Source: Desulfobacteraceae bacterium (lineage in GTDB: Bacteria; Desulfobacterota; Desulfobacteria; Desulfobacterales; UBA2174). Taken from it: 36,658 bases of DNA. The DNA is taken from positions 1 to 36,658 of the forward strand of contig JAQVTF010000008.1 of assembly GCA_028700185.1 (NCBI GenBank), in the 5' to 3' direction. Below are positions 14,661 to 23,049 of the stretch, one piece after another (the first letter of the stretch is position 1; each line of letters begins with the position of its first letter). The notes beneath the pieces are model-generated. The model saw only the letters and a program-made list of their open reading frames with translations, searched no databases and was not told the origin of the DNA. The position numbers and the translations under genes are program-made.

Positions 14661-15998
14661 CTACGCCCCCGGTTTTTCCATCACCTCGTAGATGATATCG
14701 CCGAAAAACTTGATATCCAAACCCAGCTCGTAGGCATGGTTGATATCCTCCAGCCCGCTGTGGCAGTTGTGGCAGGGAGCGATGAGGACCTTGGCGCCCC
14801 GGATCTTGGCATCGGCCAGCTGATCGGCCTTGACCCGGTTGCCCTCGATGCGCTTGTTTTTCCATGGCGGGCCGCAGTTGATCACGCCACCCCCGGCGCA
14901 GCAGCAGTAATTGTGCTCGCAGTTGGGGTACATCTCCACCACCTCTTCACAGATGGCATGGGCCACTTCCCGGGCCATGTGGTGCAACCCGGCACCGCGT
15001 ACCACGTTGCACGGGTCGTGGATCGTCACCGGGGTCTGAAACTTCTTGGCCACCCGGATTTTGCCGCTGGTGAGCAGCTCGTGATAAAACTCGATGGCAT
15101 GAATGATGGGAATCGGCGGAATGCGCCACCCGAGCCAGCGGTTGCCCACGTCGTAGACCGACCGGAACGCATGGCCGCATTCGCCCATCACGATGCGGCG
15201 TACCCGCAGCCGGGCCGCGGTTTCGAAATGCTCCCGCTTGATGCGGCCCATCACCTCGTTGTCACCGGTGTACATGGCCATGTCGCTGTTGTCCCAGCCC
15301 GCCGTGGCCGGCATGGTCCAGTTGACACCGGCCATATCCATGATCATCGCCGCCTGGTAGATCAGTTGAGCCTGGAATTTGGGTTCGGGGCCGATGACCG
15401 AGTACATGATGTCGGCCCCTTCCTTTTCCAGGGGAATGCGCAGGGTGGGAATCTCGCCCCGGGCCTCCTCCTCCTGCCATTGCAGGGTATCGGGCCACTC
15501 GTCCGGCTTCACCCACATCTGGTTGGAGACCGCCGCATGGCTGTGGGCCGTATCCTGGATATACTGAGGGGTCATGCCCAGCAGGTGAACGATACGCCGC
15601 ACCACCAGCATCAGGTAGGCGATATCGATACCGAAGGGGCAATACATGGCGCAGCGCTTGCACAGATTGCACTCGGTGTGAGCAATTTCCGCGGCCCGGC
15701 GCATGAAATCGACACTGACGCGCCCATCGCGACGGATCATCTCCCAGAGCGTCTGCTTGACCTTGGCCACCGGCGAATAGCGGGGGTCCTTGTCGTGGGA
15801 GAGGTAGTAATGGCAGGCATCGGAACAGAGACCGCAGTGCACGCAAGTATCCACGTAGACCTTGAGCCGCGCCCCGCTCTCTCCCTTGAGCACGCGATGG
15901 ATCACCGCCTGGATCCGTTCTTCGGTGAGCCCGGCGGCCCCTTTTTCGATCCCGGGATCGACAATCTGTTTGGCTTCGCTCTTGGCGGATTGCGCCAC
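14661..15998 (-). CDS. tmcB: Tmc complex Fe-S subunit, HdrD-like (TmcB)
   Basis: Cytoplasmic-side iron-sulfur subunit of 445 residues, related to heterodisulfide reductase HdrD. Two 4Fe-4S ferredoxin motifs are near the N-terminus: C52-C55-C58-C62 (CVHCGLCSDAC) and C110-C113-C116-C120 (CNLCKRCAMYC). The C-terminal half has CCG-type cysteine-rich regions: GECGHAF and HDPCNVV, then YCCCAGGGVINCG and APCHNCHSG, the likely non-cubane cluster site. Translation most likely starts at a GTG (15996-15998) placed 7 bases after AGGAGG. The gene follows tmcC by 64 bases. The thiol/disulfide partner (for example DsrC-like) is inferred from the family and is not encoded here. Confidence 0.92.
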   Translation of the reverse strand: MAQSAKSEAKQIVDPGIEKGAAGLTEERIQAVIHRVLKGESGARLKVYVDTCVHCGLCSDACHYYLSHDKDPRYSPVAKVKQTLWEMIRRDGRVSVDFMRRAAEIAHTECNLCKRCAMYCPFGIDIAYLMLVVRRIVHLLGMTPQYIQDTAHSHAAVSNQMWVKPDEWPDTLQWQEEEARGEIPTLRIPLEKEGADIMYSVIGPEPKFQAQLIYQAAMIMDMAGVNWTMPATAGWDNSDMAMYTGDNEVMGRIKREHFETAARLRVRRIVMGECGHAFRSVYDVGNRWLGWRIPPIPIIHAIEFYHELLTSGKIRVAKKFQTPVTIHDPCNVVRGAGLHHMAREVAHAICEEVVEMYPNCEHNYCCCAGGGVINCGPPWKNKRIEGNRVKADQLADAKIRGAKVLIAPCHNCHSGLEDINHAYELGLDIKFFGDIIYEVMEKPGA

Positions 15999-16062
15999 GA
16001 TGCCACCTCCTCATGAAGAAAGACCGGCGCCGGAAGTGTCCCTGACCTGCTCCCGGGGTCGG

Positions 16063-16722
16063 CTACCAGTCGACGGCGTGCCGTACGCCGCCGAACTCAC
16101 TGCCCATGTAGGCCCGGGTCAGCGGTGCAAAGAGCATGTGCACCAACCGGGTGAAGGGAATCGCCACCAGCAGGACCTGCCCGGAGACGATGTGGGCCAC
16201 CAGCATCCAGCGATAAGCGAAGAGCTGATGGTAAGCGATGAACCCGGTGACAAACGGCGCCGCCACCAGGGCCAGCAGCAGGTAATCGGAAGTCGAGGTG
16301 ACAAAGCGCACCTCCGGCCGGACGATCCGCCGGACGAGGAAAAAGACGGCGCCGGCCATGACGACCATCGTCATCCCGTCGGCCACGACATCCGGCAGGC
16401 TCGGCCAGCCCAGGCCCCAGGCCTCCTCGAACAACAACGCATGGGCCATCAGAAAGATGGGCGCCGCCAGCAGGCAGATGTGAAAGGCGAAGGTCACGAT
16501 GGTCATCACCGGATGCAGGCGCCAGTTCACCGTGCCGAAGGGCAAAAGCCAATGCAGGATCGAGCGCAGACCGTACTTGAAGCTCATGTAGCTGAAGATG
16601 AACGGTTCCTTGCGCCGGATGAGCACCAGCAACTGCGCCAGCCGGTAAAGCAGCCCCCCGAAGAAGAGCACAAAGGCGATCCAGGTCAACGGTCCGGTGA
16701 CCCATCCGTATATCGGGTGCAT
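16063..16722 (-). CDS. tmcC: Tmc complex cytochrome b subunit, NarI-like (TmcC)
   Basis: Membrane subunit of 219 residues with about five transmembrane helices (near residues 8-28, 70-95, 112-132, 147-168 and 172-198). Several histidines lie within or at the ends of helices (H57, H70, H81, H94, H165, H177, H195) and can ligate b hemes, as in NarI/DsrM-type quinone-interacting subunits. The family shuttles electrons between quinone, periplasmic cytochrome and cytoplasmic Fe-S subunits. I chose the ATG at 16722 with AAGGAAAAGG upstream; it starts 10 bases after the tmcD stop codon, indicating one operon. Confidence 0.88.
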   Translation of the reverse strand: MHPIYGWVTGPLTWIAFVLFFGGLLYRLAQLLVLIRRKEPFIFSYMSFKYGLRSILHWLLPFGTVNWRLHPVMTIVTFAFHICLLAAPIFLMAHALLFEEAWGLGWPSLPDVVADGMTMVVMAGAVFFLVRRIVRPEVRFVTSTSDYLLLALVAAPFVTGFIAYHQLFAYRWMLVAHIVSGQVLLVAIPFTRLVHMLFAPLTRAYMGSEFGGVRHAVDW

Positions 16723-16732
16723 GGCCTTTTCC

Positions 16733-17995
16733 TTATGCGAGCAGTTGATCCACGGCAAGAACCTGGCGCCGGTAGGTTCCCTTTTCGATGCCCCGCACCA
16801 ACATCCGGGTGCCGTCGGGAGAAAACACCGGTTGCCAGAGGGCTTGATAGGATTGAGGCATCCGGTGGTCGTTCACCACCAGGGCAAACCGCCCCTCGGT
16901 TTCCCCCACCATCGCCACCAGACGGCCGTCCGGGCTGAAGACCGGGGCACGAACCTGATCGAAGCCCTGACGCCAGAGGCCGTCGTCCACCATGAGGGTC
17001 CAGCGACCGTCGTGCTTGGCCGTGGCGGCCACGCGGCGGCTGTCCGGACTGAAGCGCAGGTCCATGATCATTTCGTTGACCGTGGTGCGCCACGATTCGC
17101 CGTCCAGGGCCAAGGTCCAGTATCCATAGCGGGGCGATACGATGGCCGCCAGCCGCCGCCCGTCGGGACTCACCTGCTGGTGCCAGGCCTGGACAAAGCG
17201 CTGGGGCCAGATGGGCGCCCCGTCGGCGGCCAGGGTCCACTGCCCGTCCAGGCGCACCGGGGCGATCACCGCGCCCGAGGCGGGGTGAAAGATCGGCTGC
17301 CAGACGCTGGAAAAGCTTCGCTCCCAGGGGCGGCCGTCCACGGCGATGGTGTAATCGTAGAGCCCCTGGCGCACCTCGGCGGCCAGGCGGGTGCCGTCGG
17401 CGCTGAAGGCCAGGTGCCACACGTTGGTAAAGGCGTTGTCCCACACCTCCCCGTCCAGGGCCGCCGAATAGCAGCCGGCCTGGAAACGGGCGATATCCGC
17501 TTCGCCGATCTCCTTGACCTGAACGGTGGCCGCGGTGTGCCGGCCGTCTGGGCTGAGGGCGAAGTGGGTCATGTTGGAGAACCGATTTTCCCACATAACC
17601 CCGTCCAGGGCCATGGCGTAGGCCATGTCCTGCTGGGCCGCAGCGGCGATGTGGGCGCCGTCGGCGCTGAACAGGGTGTTCCAGACGTAGCCATAGCGAT
17701 CCGGCCAGGTCTCGCCGTCCACCGCCACGGTCCACTCCCCGTCCTCGGAGACGAGGACACTGAGCCGGCCGTCCGGAGAAAACCGCAGGTACCAGGCTTT
17801 GTCGAATATCCCGTCCCAGGGTTGACCGTTGACGCAGACGCTGAACTGGGCCTCGTCGATGTTGACCACAGCGGCGATCCGCTCTCCGTCCGGGCTGATA
17901 TAAGGTTCTTCCACCCAGGCGAAATCGGCCTTCCAGGCATCGAAGGGAATTGTCTTGGTGCCGATCTCCCAATCCCAGCGCGATACGTCGGCCAT
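16733..17995 (-). CDS. tmcD: Tmc complex Trp-rich propeller protein (TmcD)
   Basis: A 420-residue protein without signal peptide or membrane helix. It is made of about eight repeats of roughly 45 residues, each following the pattern DG..W...F.....L.FSPDGR..AA.V. Examples are FDKAWYLRFSPDGRLSV, DNAFTNVWHLAFSADGTRL and RQGFDQVRAPVFSPDGRLV. These are WD40/PD40-like beta-propeller blades, and tryptophan is very frequent, as described for TmcD of Desulfovibrio. I chose the ATG at 17995 because AGGAGG is 5 bases upstream; coding character starts there. It is the first gene of the operon here, whereas it is last in Desulfovibrio. Its role in the complex is not established. Confidence 0.85.
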   Translation of the reverse strand: MADVSRWDWEIGTKTIPFDAWKADFAWVEEPYISPDGERIAAVVNIDEAQFSVCVNGQPWDGIFDKAWYLRFSPDGRLSVLVSEDGEWTVAVDGETWPDRYGYVWNTLFSADGAHIAAAAQQDMAYAMALDGVMWENRFSNMTHFALSPDGRHTAATVQVKEIGEADIARFQAGCYSAALDGEVWDNAFTNVWHLAFSADGTRLAAEVRQGLYDYTIAVDGRPWERSFSSVWQPIFHPASGAVIAPVRLDGQWTLAADGAPIWPQRFVQAWHQQVSPDGRRLAAIVSPRYGYWTLALDGESWRTTVNEMIMDLRFSPDSRRVAATAKHDGRWTLMVDDGLWRQGFDQVRAPVFSPDGRLVAMVGETEGRFALVVNDHRMPQSYQALWQPVFSPDGTRMLVRGIEKGTYRRQVLAVDQLLA

Positions 17996-18077
17996 GCATC
18001 CTCCTGTCCGCGGCACGGCGGCAATGAACTGCGGGGCTGAAACAAAAGCGACGAGGGCGGCTCTTTCCGCCGCCTTT

Positions 18078-18106
18078 TTTATACCGACTTCAGATTGAAA
18101 AAGCAA
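18078..18106 (-). promoter_or_regulatory. Probable sigma-70 promoter of the tmc operon
   Basis: On the minus strand TTGCTT (18106-18101) and TATAAA (18083-18078) are exactly 17 bases apart, about 80 bases before tmcD. The start site would be near 18071. A hairpin (GGCGGC 18056-18061 with GCCGCC 18069-18074) then forms the extreme 5' end of the message. The promoter lies just past the terminator of the upstream tRNA genes. Confidence 0.6.
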
Positions 18107-18176
18107 CCGGCACCGATGGTTATCGGCTTTTTGAGCGACTGAAAACACCGGACGGAGGGCTGATGGAAGCCGTCAC

Positions 18177-18211
18177 AAAAAAAGGCCCGACCGAAAATCC
18201 GGTCGGGCCTT
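18177..18211 (-). terminator. Rho-independent terminator of the tRNA-Ser pair
   Basis: AAGGCCCGACCG (18182-18193) and CGGTCGGGCCTT (18200-18211) form a perfect 12-bp stem with a 6-base loop. On the minus strand a run of seven T follows. It lies 12 bases after the CCA end of the tRNA-Ser(GCU) gene. Confidence 0.9.
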
Positions 18212-18222
18212 GGCAGACAAGG

Positions 18223-18314
18223 TGGCGGAGAGAGAGGGATTCGAACCCTCGGTGCAGTTTTCCCGCACACTCGCTTAGCAGGCGAGCGCCTTCAGCCGAC
18301 TCGGCCATCTCTCC
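18223..18314 (-). tRNA. tRNA-Ser (anticodon GCU)
   Basis: Class II tRNA of 92 bases with the CCA end encoded. The acceptor stem GGAGAGA pairs with TCTCTCC. The D-arm begins TGGCCGAGTCGG, and the anticodon arm has CTGCTAA with anticodon GCT. A long variable arm follows, and the T-loop is GGTTCGAATCC. It reads serine AGC/AGU codons. Confidence 0.95.
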
Positions 18315-18324
18315 ATAGCGACGT

Positions 18325-18410
18325 TGGCGGAGGGAGTAGGATTCGAACCCACGGAGCTTTCGCTCAACGGTTTTCAAGACCGCCGCCTTCAACCACTCGG
18401 CCATCCCTCC
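18325..18410 (-). tRNA. tRNA-Ser (anticodon UGA)
   Basis: Class II tRNA of 86 bases with the CCA end encoded. The acceptor stem GGAGGGA pairs with TCCCTCC. The anticodon loop has CTTGAAA with anticodon TGA, followed by a serine-type long variable arm and T-loop GGTTCGAATCC. It reads serine UCN codons. It sits 10 bases upstream of the tRNA-Ser(GCU) gene, so both are one transcript. Confidence 0.95.
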
Positions 18411-18426
18411 CGCGTATAAGACTGTT

Positions 18427-18455
18427 TTCCTAACATCATCGGCAGAACGGGTCAA
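18427..18455 (-). promoter_or_regulatory. Possible promoter of the tRNA-Ser pair
   Basis: On the minus strand TTGACC (18455-18450) and TAGGAA (18432-18427) are 17 bases apart and about 17 bases before the first tRNA gene. The -10 box is a weak match. Confidence 0.4.
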
Positions 18456-18536
18456 TGGTTTTCACAGCAAGCTGAATCCTTCGCGCCTCGCGATACCGTG
18501 AACGGGCTGGCACCGACCAACCCGCCGGCAAATAGT

Positions 18537-18566
18537 TTGCATTCCTACCCGGGGCATCTGTATAAT
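18537..18566 (+). promoter_or_regulatory. Probable promoter of the DUF748 gene
   Basis: TTGCAT (18537-18542) and a consensus TATAAT (18561-18566) are separated by 18 bases. The transcript would start near 18573 and carry a 39-base hairpin before the ribosome site. Confidence 0.55.
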
Positions 18567-18590
18567 TGATTAAAAAGGCGCCGCGAAACA

Positions 18591-18629
18591 ACCGTCGTCA
18601 TGGGGAGGCTTCAACCCCTTGACGACGGT
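18591..18629 (+). promoter_or_regulatory. Hairpin in the leader of the DUF748 mRNA
   Basis: ACCGTCGTCA (18591-18600) pairs with TGACGACGGT (18620-18629). Inside, GGGG pairs with CCCC after a one-base mismatch, leaving a loop of about nine bases. No T-run follows, so it is not a terminator. It lies about 60 bases before the start codon and may stabilise or regulate the message. Confidence 0.4.
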
Positions 18630-18687
18630 CAATGGCCGGCCCCAACAACGTTTTAACTGGCTCTTGAGAAGATAAAGGGGGAACGCC

Positions 18688-21600
18688 ATGACCACCGAAC
18701 CGCAATCCACTCCCCCATCCCGCCGTCGGCGGGTGATCCAATGGACCCTGATCGGCATTGTCACCCTGCTGGGGCTCTATACGCTCGTGGGGTTTGTGGT
18801 CCTGCCCTGGTGGATCGAGTCCTACGGCGCCGGAATCCTCGGCGATCGCCTCCAGCGGCCCGTGACCGTTACCGAGGCCGCTTTCAACCCCTTCAAGTTC
18901 ACCCTGGAACTCAAGGACGTCTCGATCCGGGAAGCCGACGACCAACCGCTGGCGTCGGTGGGACGAATCTTTGTGGACCTGGAGCCGAGCGCCTATCTCG
19001 GGGGTCCCGCAACGGTACGCACCGTGGCCATCGATCACCCGGAGTTGTTCGTTCACCGCCTGCCCGATGGCCGGATCAACCTGGCCCAACTGGCCCCGCC
19101 CCCCGCCGAACCGGAACCGAAGGCCGATGATACCGAACCGGTCCAATTCCTGGTGGCGGATTTCCGTCTCAACGGCGGCAAGGTCGTCTTTCGCGACGAG
19201 ACGGTGGGCGGTTTTGAAACCACGGCATCTTCCATCGACGCAAAGGTCACCAACCTCACCAACCAGGCCGGCCAGAAGGCCGCTTACGCGTTGGCCCTGG
19301 CCACCGGGGCGGGTGAAGCGATCAAACTGGAGGGCGACCTTGCATTGGCCGATGCCGTGGCCGCCGAGGGCCGCCTTGAGGTTTCGGGCGTGCCGTTGGA
19401 CCACTACGCCCCCTACTACAAAAATTTCGTCGGCTTCGGCAAAGCCGCCGGACACGTCGATCTGGCCCTGGCCTACCGTTATGCCGACGCGCAGGTGACG
19501 ATGAGCGATCTGGCCGTCACCCTCGCCGAGCTGGCGCTTCGCAACCCCGCCGACGGCGAAGCCTTTCTCACTCTGCCGCGGTTGAGCGTCAGTGGCGGCC
19601 GCATCGATACCCGGGCCCGCACCGTGACGGTGCAGCGCATCGGCATCGACGGATTGACCGCTTCGGCCCGACGCGGGGCGGACGGCGACATCGACCTCGT
19701 GGGCCTCGTTTCTGCGCCGGGTGCCGCCGCCGAAACGCCCGCCGCCGCCCCTGCCCCGACGGCGGCCGAAGATGGGGAAACGCCGGCGCCGGCTTCACCT
19801 AAAGCGCCCCGATGGACGGTGAATATCGACGCCGTACACCTGGGCGCCGGCCCGCTGCGTTTCGCCGACTCGTCAGCCCTGCAGCCGGCCCGGGCGGAGC
19901 TGGAGGCCCTGACCGTCGAGTTGGCCGATATCGCCGTCGTGGGGCCCAACGCCACGGTGGCCCAGGCTGAACTCACGGCGGAAAACATTTCATTGAAGGA
20001 CATGGAAAAAGAGACGCCCCTGGTGGAAGTGCCACGCCTCAACGTCACCGGCGCCAGCCTGGATACCAGTGCCCGCAAGGCCTCGGTGGCCCGGGTGACC
20101 CTGAGCGGCACCCGCGTCGAAGCGGTACGCCGGGGTGACGGCACGGTGAACCTGGCCGGCCTGTTTGCCCCCGCCGCCAAGGCCCCGAACAGCAGCGGCG
20201 TCCAAGCTACGCCCGAAGCCTCCGATCCCGGCGCGCCCGCCTGGACCTTCGACCTGGGGGCCTTGGTGCTGGAGGATCATGGGCTGAACCTTCTCGACCA
20301 GGTGCCCGACCCGGACGCCAGGATCACCGTGGACCAGCTCGCCTTGAAGGTGGAAAACTTCAGCACCGCCGCCGGCAACCGTCCCGGGGTGGACTTGGCC
20401 TGCCGTATCAACCAGGCCGGCACGCTGGCTGTGGGAGGGGACGTGACCCTGGACCCCATCGCCTCAGAACTGACGGTAACCCTGAAAGGACTGCCGCTGA
20501 AGCCGTTTCAACCCTATCTCAACGACCAGGTCCACCTGGGGATCACCGATGGCCGCCTCGGGGCCAAGGGGCGCTTGACCCTGACCCTGGCCAAGGAAGG
20601 CGCGCCCCGGATTCATTATCGGGGCACTGCCGAAATCAGCCGCTTTGCCGCGGTGGACAAGCGTGACAAAAAGGATTTTCTCCGCTGGAAAAACCTGTTT
20701 GTGGAAGGGGCCGACATCACCACCGAGCCGATGAAAATCACCATAGGCCGCGTGGCCTTGAGCGATTACTATGCCCGGATGGTCATCACCGCCGACGGGA
20801 AGATCAACGCAACGCAGATTTTCAGTCCGGCGGACAAGGCCCCGGCATCGCCGCCGGGAAAACCCAAGGCCGCCGGGAAACCTTCTCCTCTGCGCCTCAA
20901 CGTCAAGGAAGTCACCCTCCAGGGTGGGCAGGTGGACTTTTCCGATTATTTCACCCAGCCCAATTTCCAGACCCGCATGGTCGAGCTGGGGGGACGGGTC
21001 AGCGGTCTGACCACCCAGGCATCCCAGCCTGCCGAGGTGATGATCCAGGGCGCCCTGGAAAACCAGAGCCCGCTTGAAATGTCTGGTCAAATCAATCCAT
21101 TTAGCCAGGACAAGGACACCGATCTAAAGCTGATTTTCCGCAACATCGAGCTCAGCCCCTTCTCCCCCTACACGGGCAAGTACCTCGGCTACACCCTGGC
21201 CAAAGGCAAGCTGACCCTGGAGCTGGAATACAAGATCGTCGACCGCCAGCTCCAGGCCCAGAACCGGATCTTCTTCGATGCGCTCACCTTGGGCGACCGG
21301 GTGGAAAGCCCCGACGCCACAAGCTTGCCCATCAAACTGGCGTTGGCGCTGCTCACCGATCGCCAGGGCCGTATCGAGCTGGATGTGCCGGTGACGGGGA
21401 GCCTGGACGATCCGCAGTTTTCCGTCTTCGGCATCGTCATCAAGGCCCTGGGCAACCTGTTGACCAAGATTGTCACCTCCCCCTTCGCCGCCCTGGCCTC
21501 GGCTTTCGGCGGCGAGCTGGTCACCGAGCTGCAATTCGCCCCGGGGCAATCCGCCCCGGGAGAGGAGGCGGAGAAAGAGATCATCGGCCTGGCCGACGCC

Positions 21601-22074
21601 CTCCATGACCGGCCGGCGCTGAACCTGGAGGTCCAGGGCTGCGCCGATCCACAGACCGACGCTCCCGCCATCCGTGAGCAGCGCTTCGACGACTTGCTGC
21701 GCGGTTTCAAACGCAGTGCCCTGGTGGCCGCCGGCCAGGCCTACTTGCCCCTGGAAGAGATCCAGATCGACGACGTGGAGCGGCCGGAGCTGATCTCCCA
21801 AGCCTACGCCGCTGCCAATTTCCCCAAGCCCCGGGACGAAGACGGCAAGGAAAAGGCGCTGCCCCCCGAGGAGATGGAAAAACTGCTCTTCACCCAGATC
21901 CAGGTGGACGACAACGACCTGCGCCAACTGGCCAAGGCGCGCGCCAATGCCGTGCGGGACCAGCTCCTGGCCGATACCCGCATCGGGCCTGACCGGGTGT
22001 TTTTGCTCGAGCCGAAGGTGGAAAAAACCGAGGATCCGGATGCGGGCCGGTGTGTGAAGTTCGGGCTGCGTTGA
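18688..22074 (+). CDS. DUF748 / AsmA-like envelope protein
   Basis: A giant 1128-residue protein with one N-terminal membrane anchor (about residues 16-41, VIQWTLIGIVTLLGLYTLVG) and a long, mostly beta-stranded periplasmic part. AsmA-like repeats recur: FNPFKFTLELKDVSI, LPLKPFQPYLN and NIELSPFSPYTGKYLGYTLA. The last recognisable block, with SLPIKLALALLTDRQGRIEL and GSLDDPQFSVFGIV, is typical of DUF748 proteins. The C-terminal 200 residues look like an OmpA/peptidoglycan-like region (FAPGQSAPGEEAEKEI, then LNLEVQGCADPQTD). Linkers rich in Ala/Pro (near residues 345-375) separate the modules. AsmA-like proteins are implicated in lipid traffic between membranes; that role here is inference. A GGGGG ribosome site precedes the ATG, and the gene appears to have its own promoter. 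Confidence 0.9.
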   Translation: MTTEPQSTPPSRRRRVIQWTLIGIVTLLGLYTLVGFVVLPWWIESYGAGILGDRLQRPVTVTEAAFNPFKFTLELKDVSIREADDQPLASVGRIFVDLEPSAYLGGPATVRTVAIDHPELFVHRLPDGRINLAQLAPPPAEPEPKADDTEPVQFLVADFRLNGGKVVFRDETVGGFETTASSIDAKVTNLTNQAGQKAAYALALATGAGEAIKLEGDLALADAVAAEGRLEVSGVPLDHYAPYYKNFVGFGKAAGHVDLALAYRYADAQVTMSDLAVTLAELALRNPADGEAFLTLPRLSVSGGRIDTRARTVTVQRIGIDGLTASARRGADGDIDLVGLVSAPGAAAETPAAAPAPTAAEDGETPAPASPKAPRWTVNIDAVHLGAGPLRFADSSALQPARAELEALTVELADIAVVGPNATVAQAELTAENISLKDMEKETPLVEVPRLNVTGASLDTSARKASVARVTLSGTRVEAVRRGDGTVNLAGLFAPAAKAPNSSGVQATPEASDPGAPAWTFDLGALVLEDHGLNLLDQVPDPDARITVDQLALKVENFSTAAGNRPGVDLACRINQAGTLAVGGDVTLDPIASELTVTLKGLPLKPFQPYLNDQVHLGITDGRLGAKGRLTLTLAKEGAPRIHYRGTAEISRFAAVDKRDKKDFLRWKNLFVEGADITTEPMKITIGRVALSDYYARMVITADGKINATQIFSPADKAPASPPGKPKAAGKPSPLRLNVKEVTLQGGQVDFSDYFTQPNFQTRMVELGGRVSGLTTQASQPAEVMIQGALENQSPLEMSGQINPFSQDKDTDLKLIFRNIELSPFSPYTGKYLGYTLAKGKLTLELEYKIVDRQLQAQNRIFFDALTLGDRVESPDATSLPIKLALALLTDRQGRIELDVPVTGSLDDPQFSVFGIVIKALGNLLTKIVTSPFAALASAFGGELVTELQFAPGQSAPGEEAEKEIIGLADALHDRPALNLEVQGCADPQTDAPAIREQRFDDLLRGFKRSALVAAGQAYLPLEEIQIDDVERPELISQAYAAANFPKPRDEDGKEKALPPEEMEKLLFTQIQVDDNDLRQLAKARANAVRDQLLADTRIGPDRVFLLEPKVEKTEDPDAGRCVKFGLR

Positions 22075-22195
22075 AAATTTGACAACTGAATCTATTTTGG
22101 GAAAAATCGGTGCTTCGCCGCAGGGCGGTGTCCACGCCTGACGCGACGAGGCACTTTTTTTGATTAAATTTAAAGATCCGCTGAAAGGTGGTCCC

Positions 22196-23032
22196 GTGGC
22201 CGACCCATCCCCCCCCATCGTTTGCCCGCGCTGCCGGCGCTTAATCAGCCGGGACGAAACCCGCTGCCCCTACTGCGGACTGCCCCACCCGGCCGGACTG
22301 AACCGCATGGGGGCCCTGGTGCGCTGGCTGGGCCGCCCCGAGGACTTCATCCGTGGCCTGATCTGGCTCAACGTGGCGGTGTTCGGCATTTCGATTCTGC
22401 TCAACCCCGGAGGGGTTCACCTGTCCGCCAACCCCCTGCGGTTTCTGTCCCCCAACACGGAGAGCCTCATTTTTCTCGGCGCCACCGGGACCTTTCCCAT
22501 CGGTCGTCTCGGTCACTGGTGGTCCCTGATCACCGCCGGTTATCTCCACGGCGGGCTGCTGCACATTTTCTTCAACATGGCGGCCCTGAACCAGCTCGCT
22601 CCGATAATCGTCCGGGAGTTCGGCATCTTCCGGATGTTTACCATCTACACCCTCGGTGCCGCCGCCGGATTCTACGCCTCCTATCTGGCCGGCATCACTC
22701 TGACTATCGGGGCTTCGGCCGGTCTCTGCGCCCTGATCGGGGCCGCCCTCTACTACGGCAAGCGCCGCGGCGGCATCTACGGCCGGTTGATTTTTCGGCA
22801 GACTTCGGGCTGGATTGTGGGGCTGGTGTTGATCGGCCTGCTGCCGGGGATCAACAACTGGGCCCACGGCGGCGGGCTGGTGGCGGGCGCGGCCCTGGCG
22901 GCCCTGCTGGGCTACACGGAGCGGCGGCCGGAGACCTTCTGGCACGTCGTCACCGGCGGCATCCTTCTGATGGCCACGGTGCTGGCGTTGGCGTGGGCCG
23001 TGGCCAGCGCCGTGATGCTCCGGTTTTCGTAA
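22196..23032 (+). CDS. Rhomboid family intramembrane serine protease with zinc ribbon
   Basis: Membrane protease of 278 residues. The N-terminus has a zinc-ribbon-like pair (C10-C13 in CPRC and C24-C27 in CPYC). The rhomboid core then shows GYLHGGLLHIFFNMAALNQL (H123, N127), the catalytic serine S174 in IGASAGLCALIG and the catalytic histidine H224 in INNWAHGGGLVAG. Six membrane helices are expected. The start is a GTG at 22196, preceded by AAAGGTGG at close spacing; a TTG at 22160 would add 12 residues without a good ribosome site. It follows the DUF748 gene by 121 bases on the same strand. Substrates are unknown. Confidence 0.9.
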   Translation: MADPSPPIVCPRCRRLISRDETRCPYCGLPHPAGLNRMGALVRWLGRPEDFIRGLIWLNVAVFGISILLNPGGVHLSANPLRFLSPNTESLIFLGATGTFPIGRLGHWWSLITAGYLHGGLLHIFFNMAALNQLAPIIVREFGIFRMFTIYTLGAAAGFYASYLAGITLTIGASAGLCALIGAALYYGKRRGGIYGRLIFRQTSGWIVGLVLIGLLPGINNWAHGGGLVAGAALAALLGYTERRPETFWHVVTGGILLMATVLALAWAVASAVMLRFS

Positions 23033-23049
23033 AAAACGGCCAAATGGCG

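Noticed and set aside
18050-18080. Plus-strand intrinsic terminator
   Set aside because: Hairpin plus six T looks convincing, but no plus-strand gene or promoter lies upstream; the site is better explained as the 5' end of the tmc message.
18598-19455. Long open frame on the minus strand opposite the DUF748 gene
   Set aside because: It is a shadow of the GC-rich codons of the DUF748 gene; the translation is low-complexity in G, R, H and Q, with no family motif or ribosome site. The same holds for 21124-22218 (minus), 9185-10960 (plus) and 32441-33724 (plus).
22075-22195. Promoter for the rhomboid gene (TTGACA right after the DUF748 stop codon)
   Set aside because: The -35 box is perfect but no acceptable -10 box lies 16-18 bases downstream.
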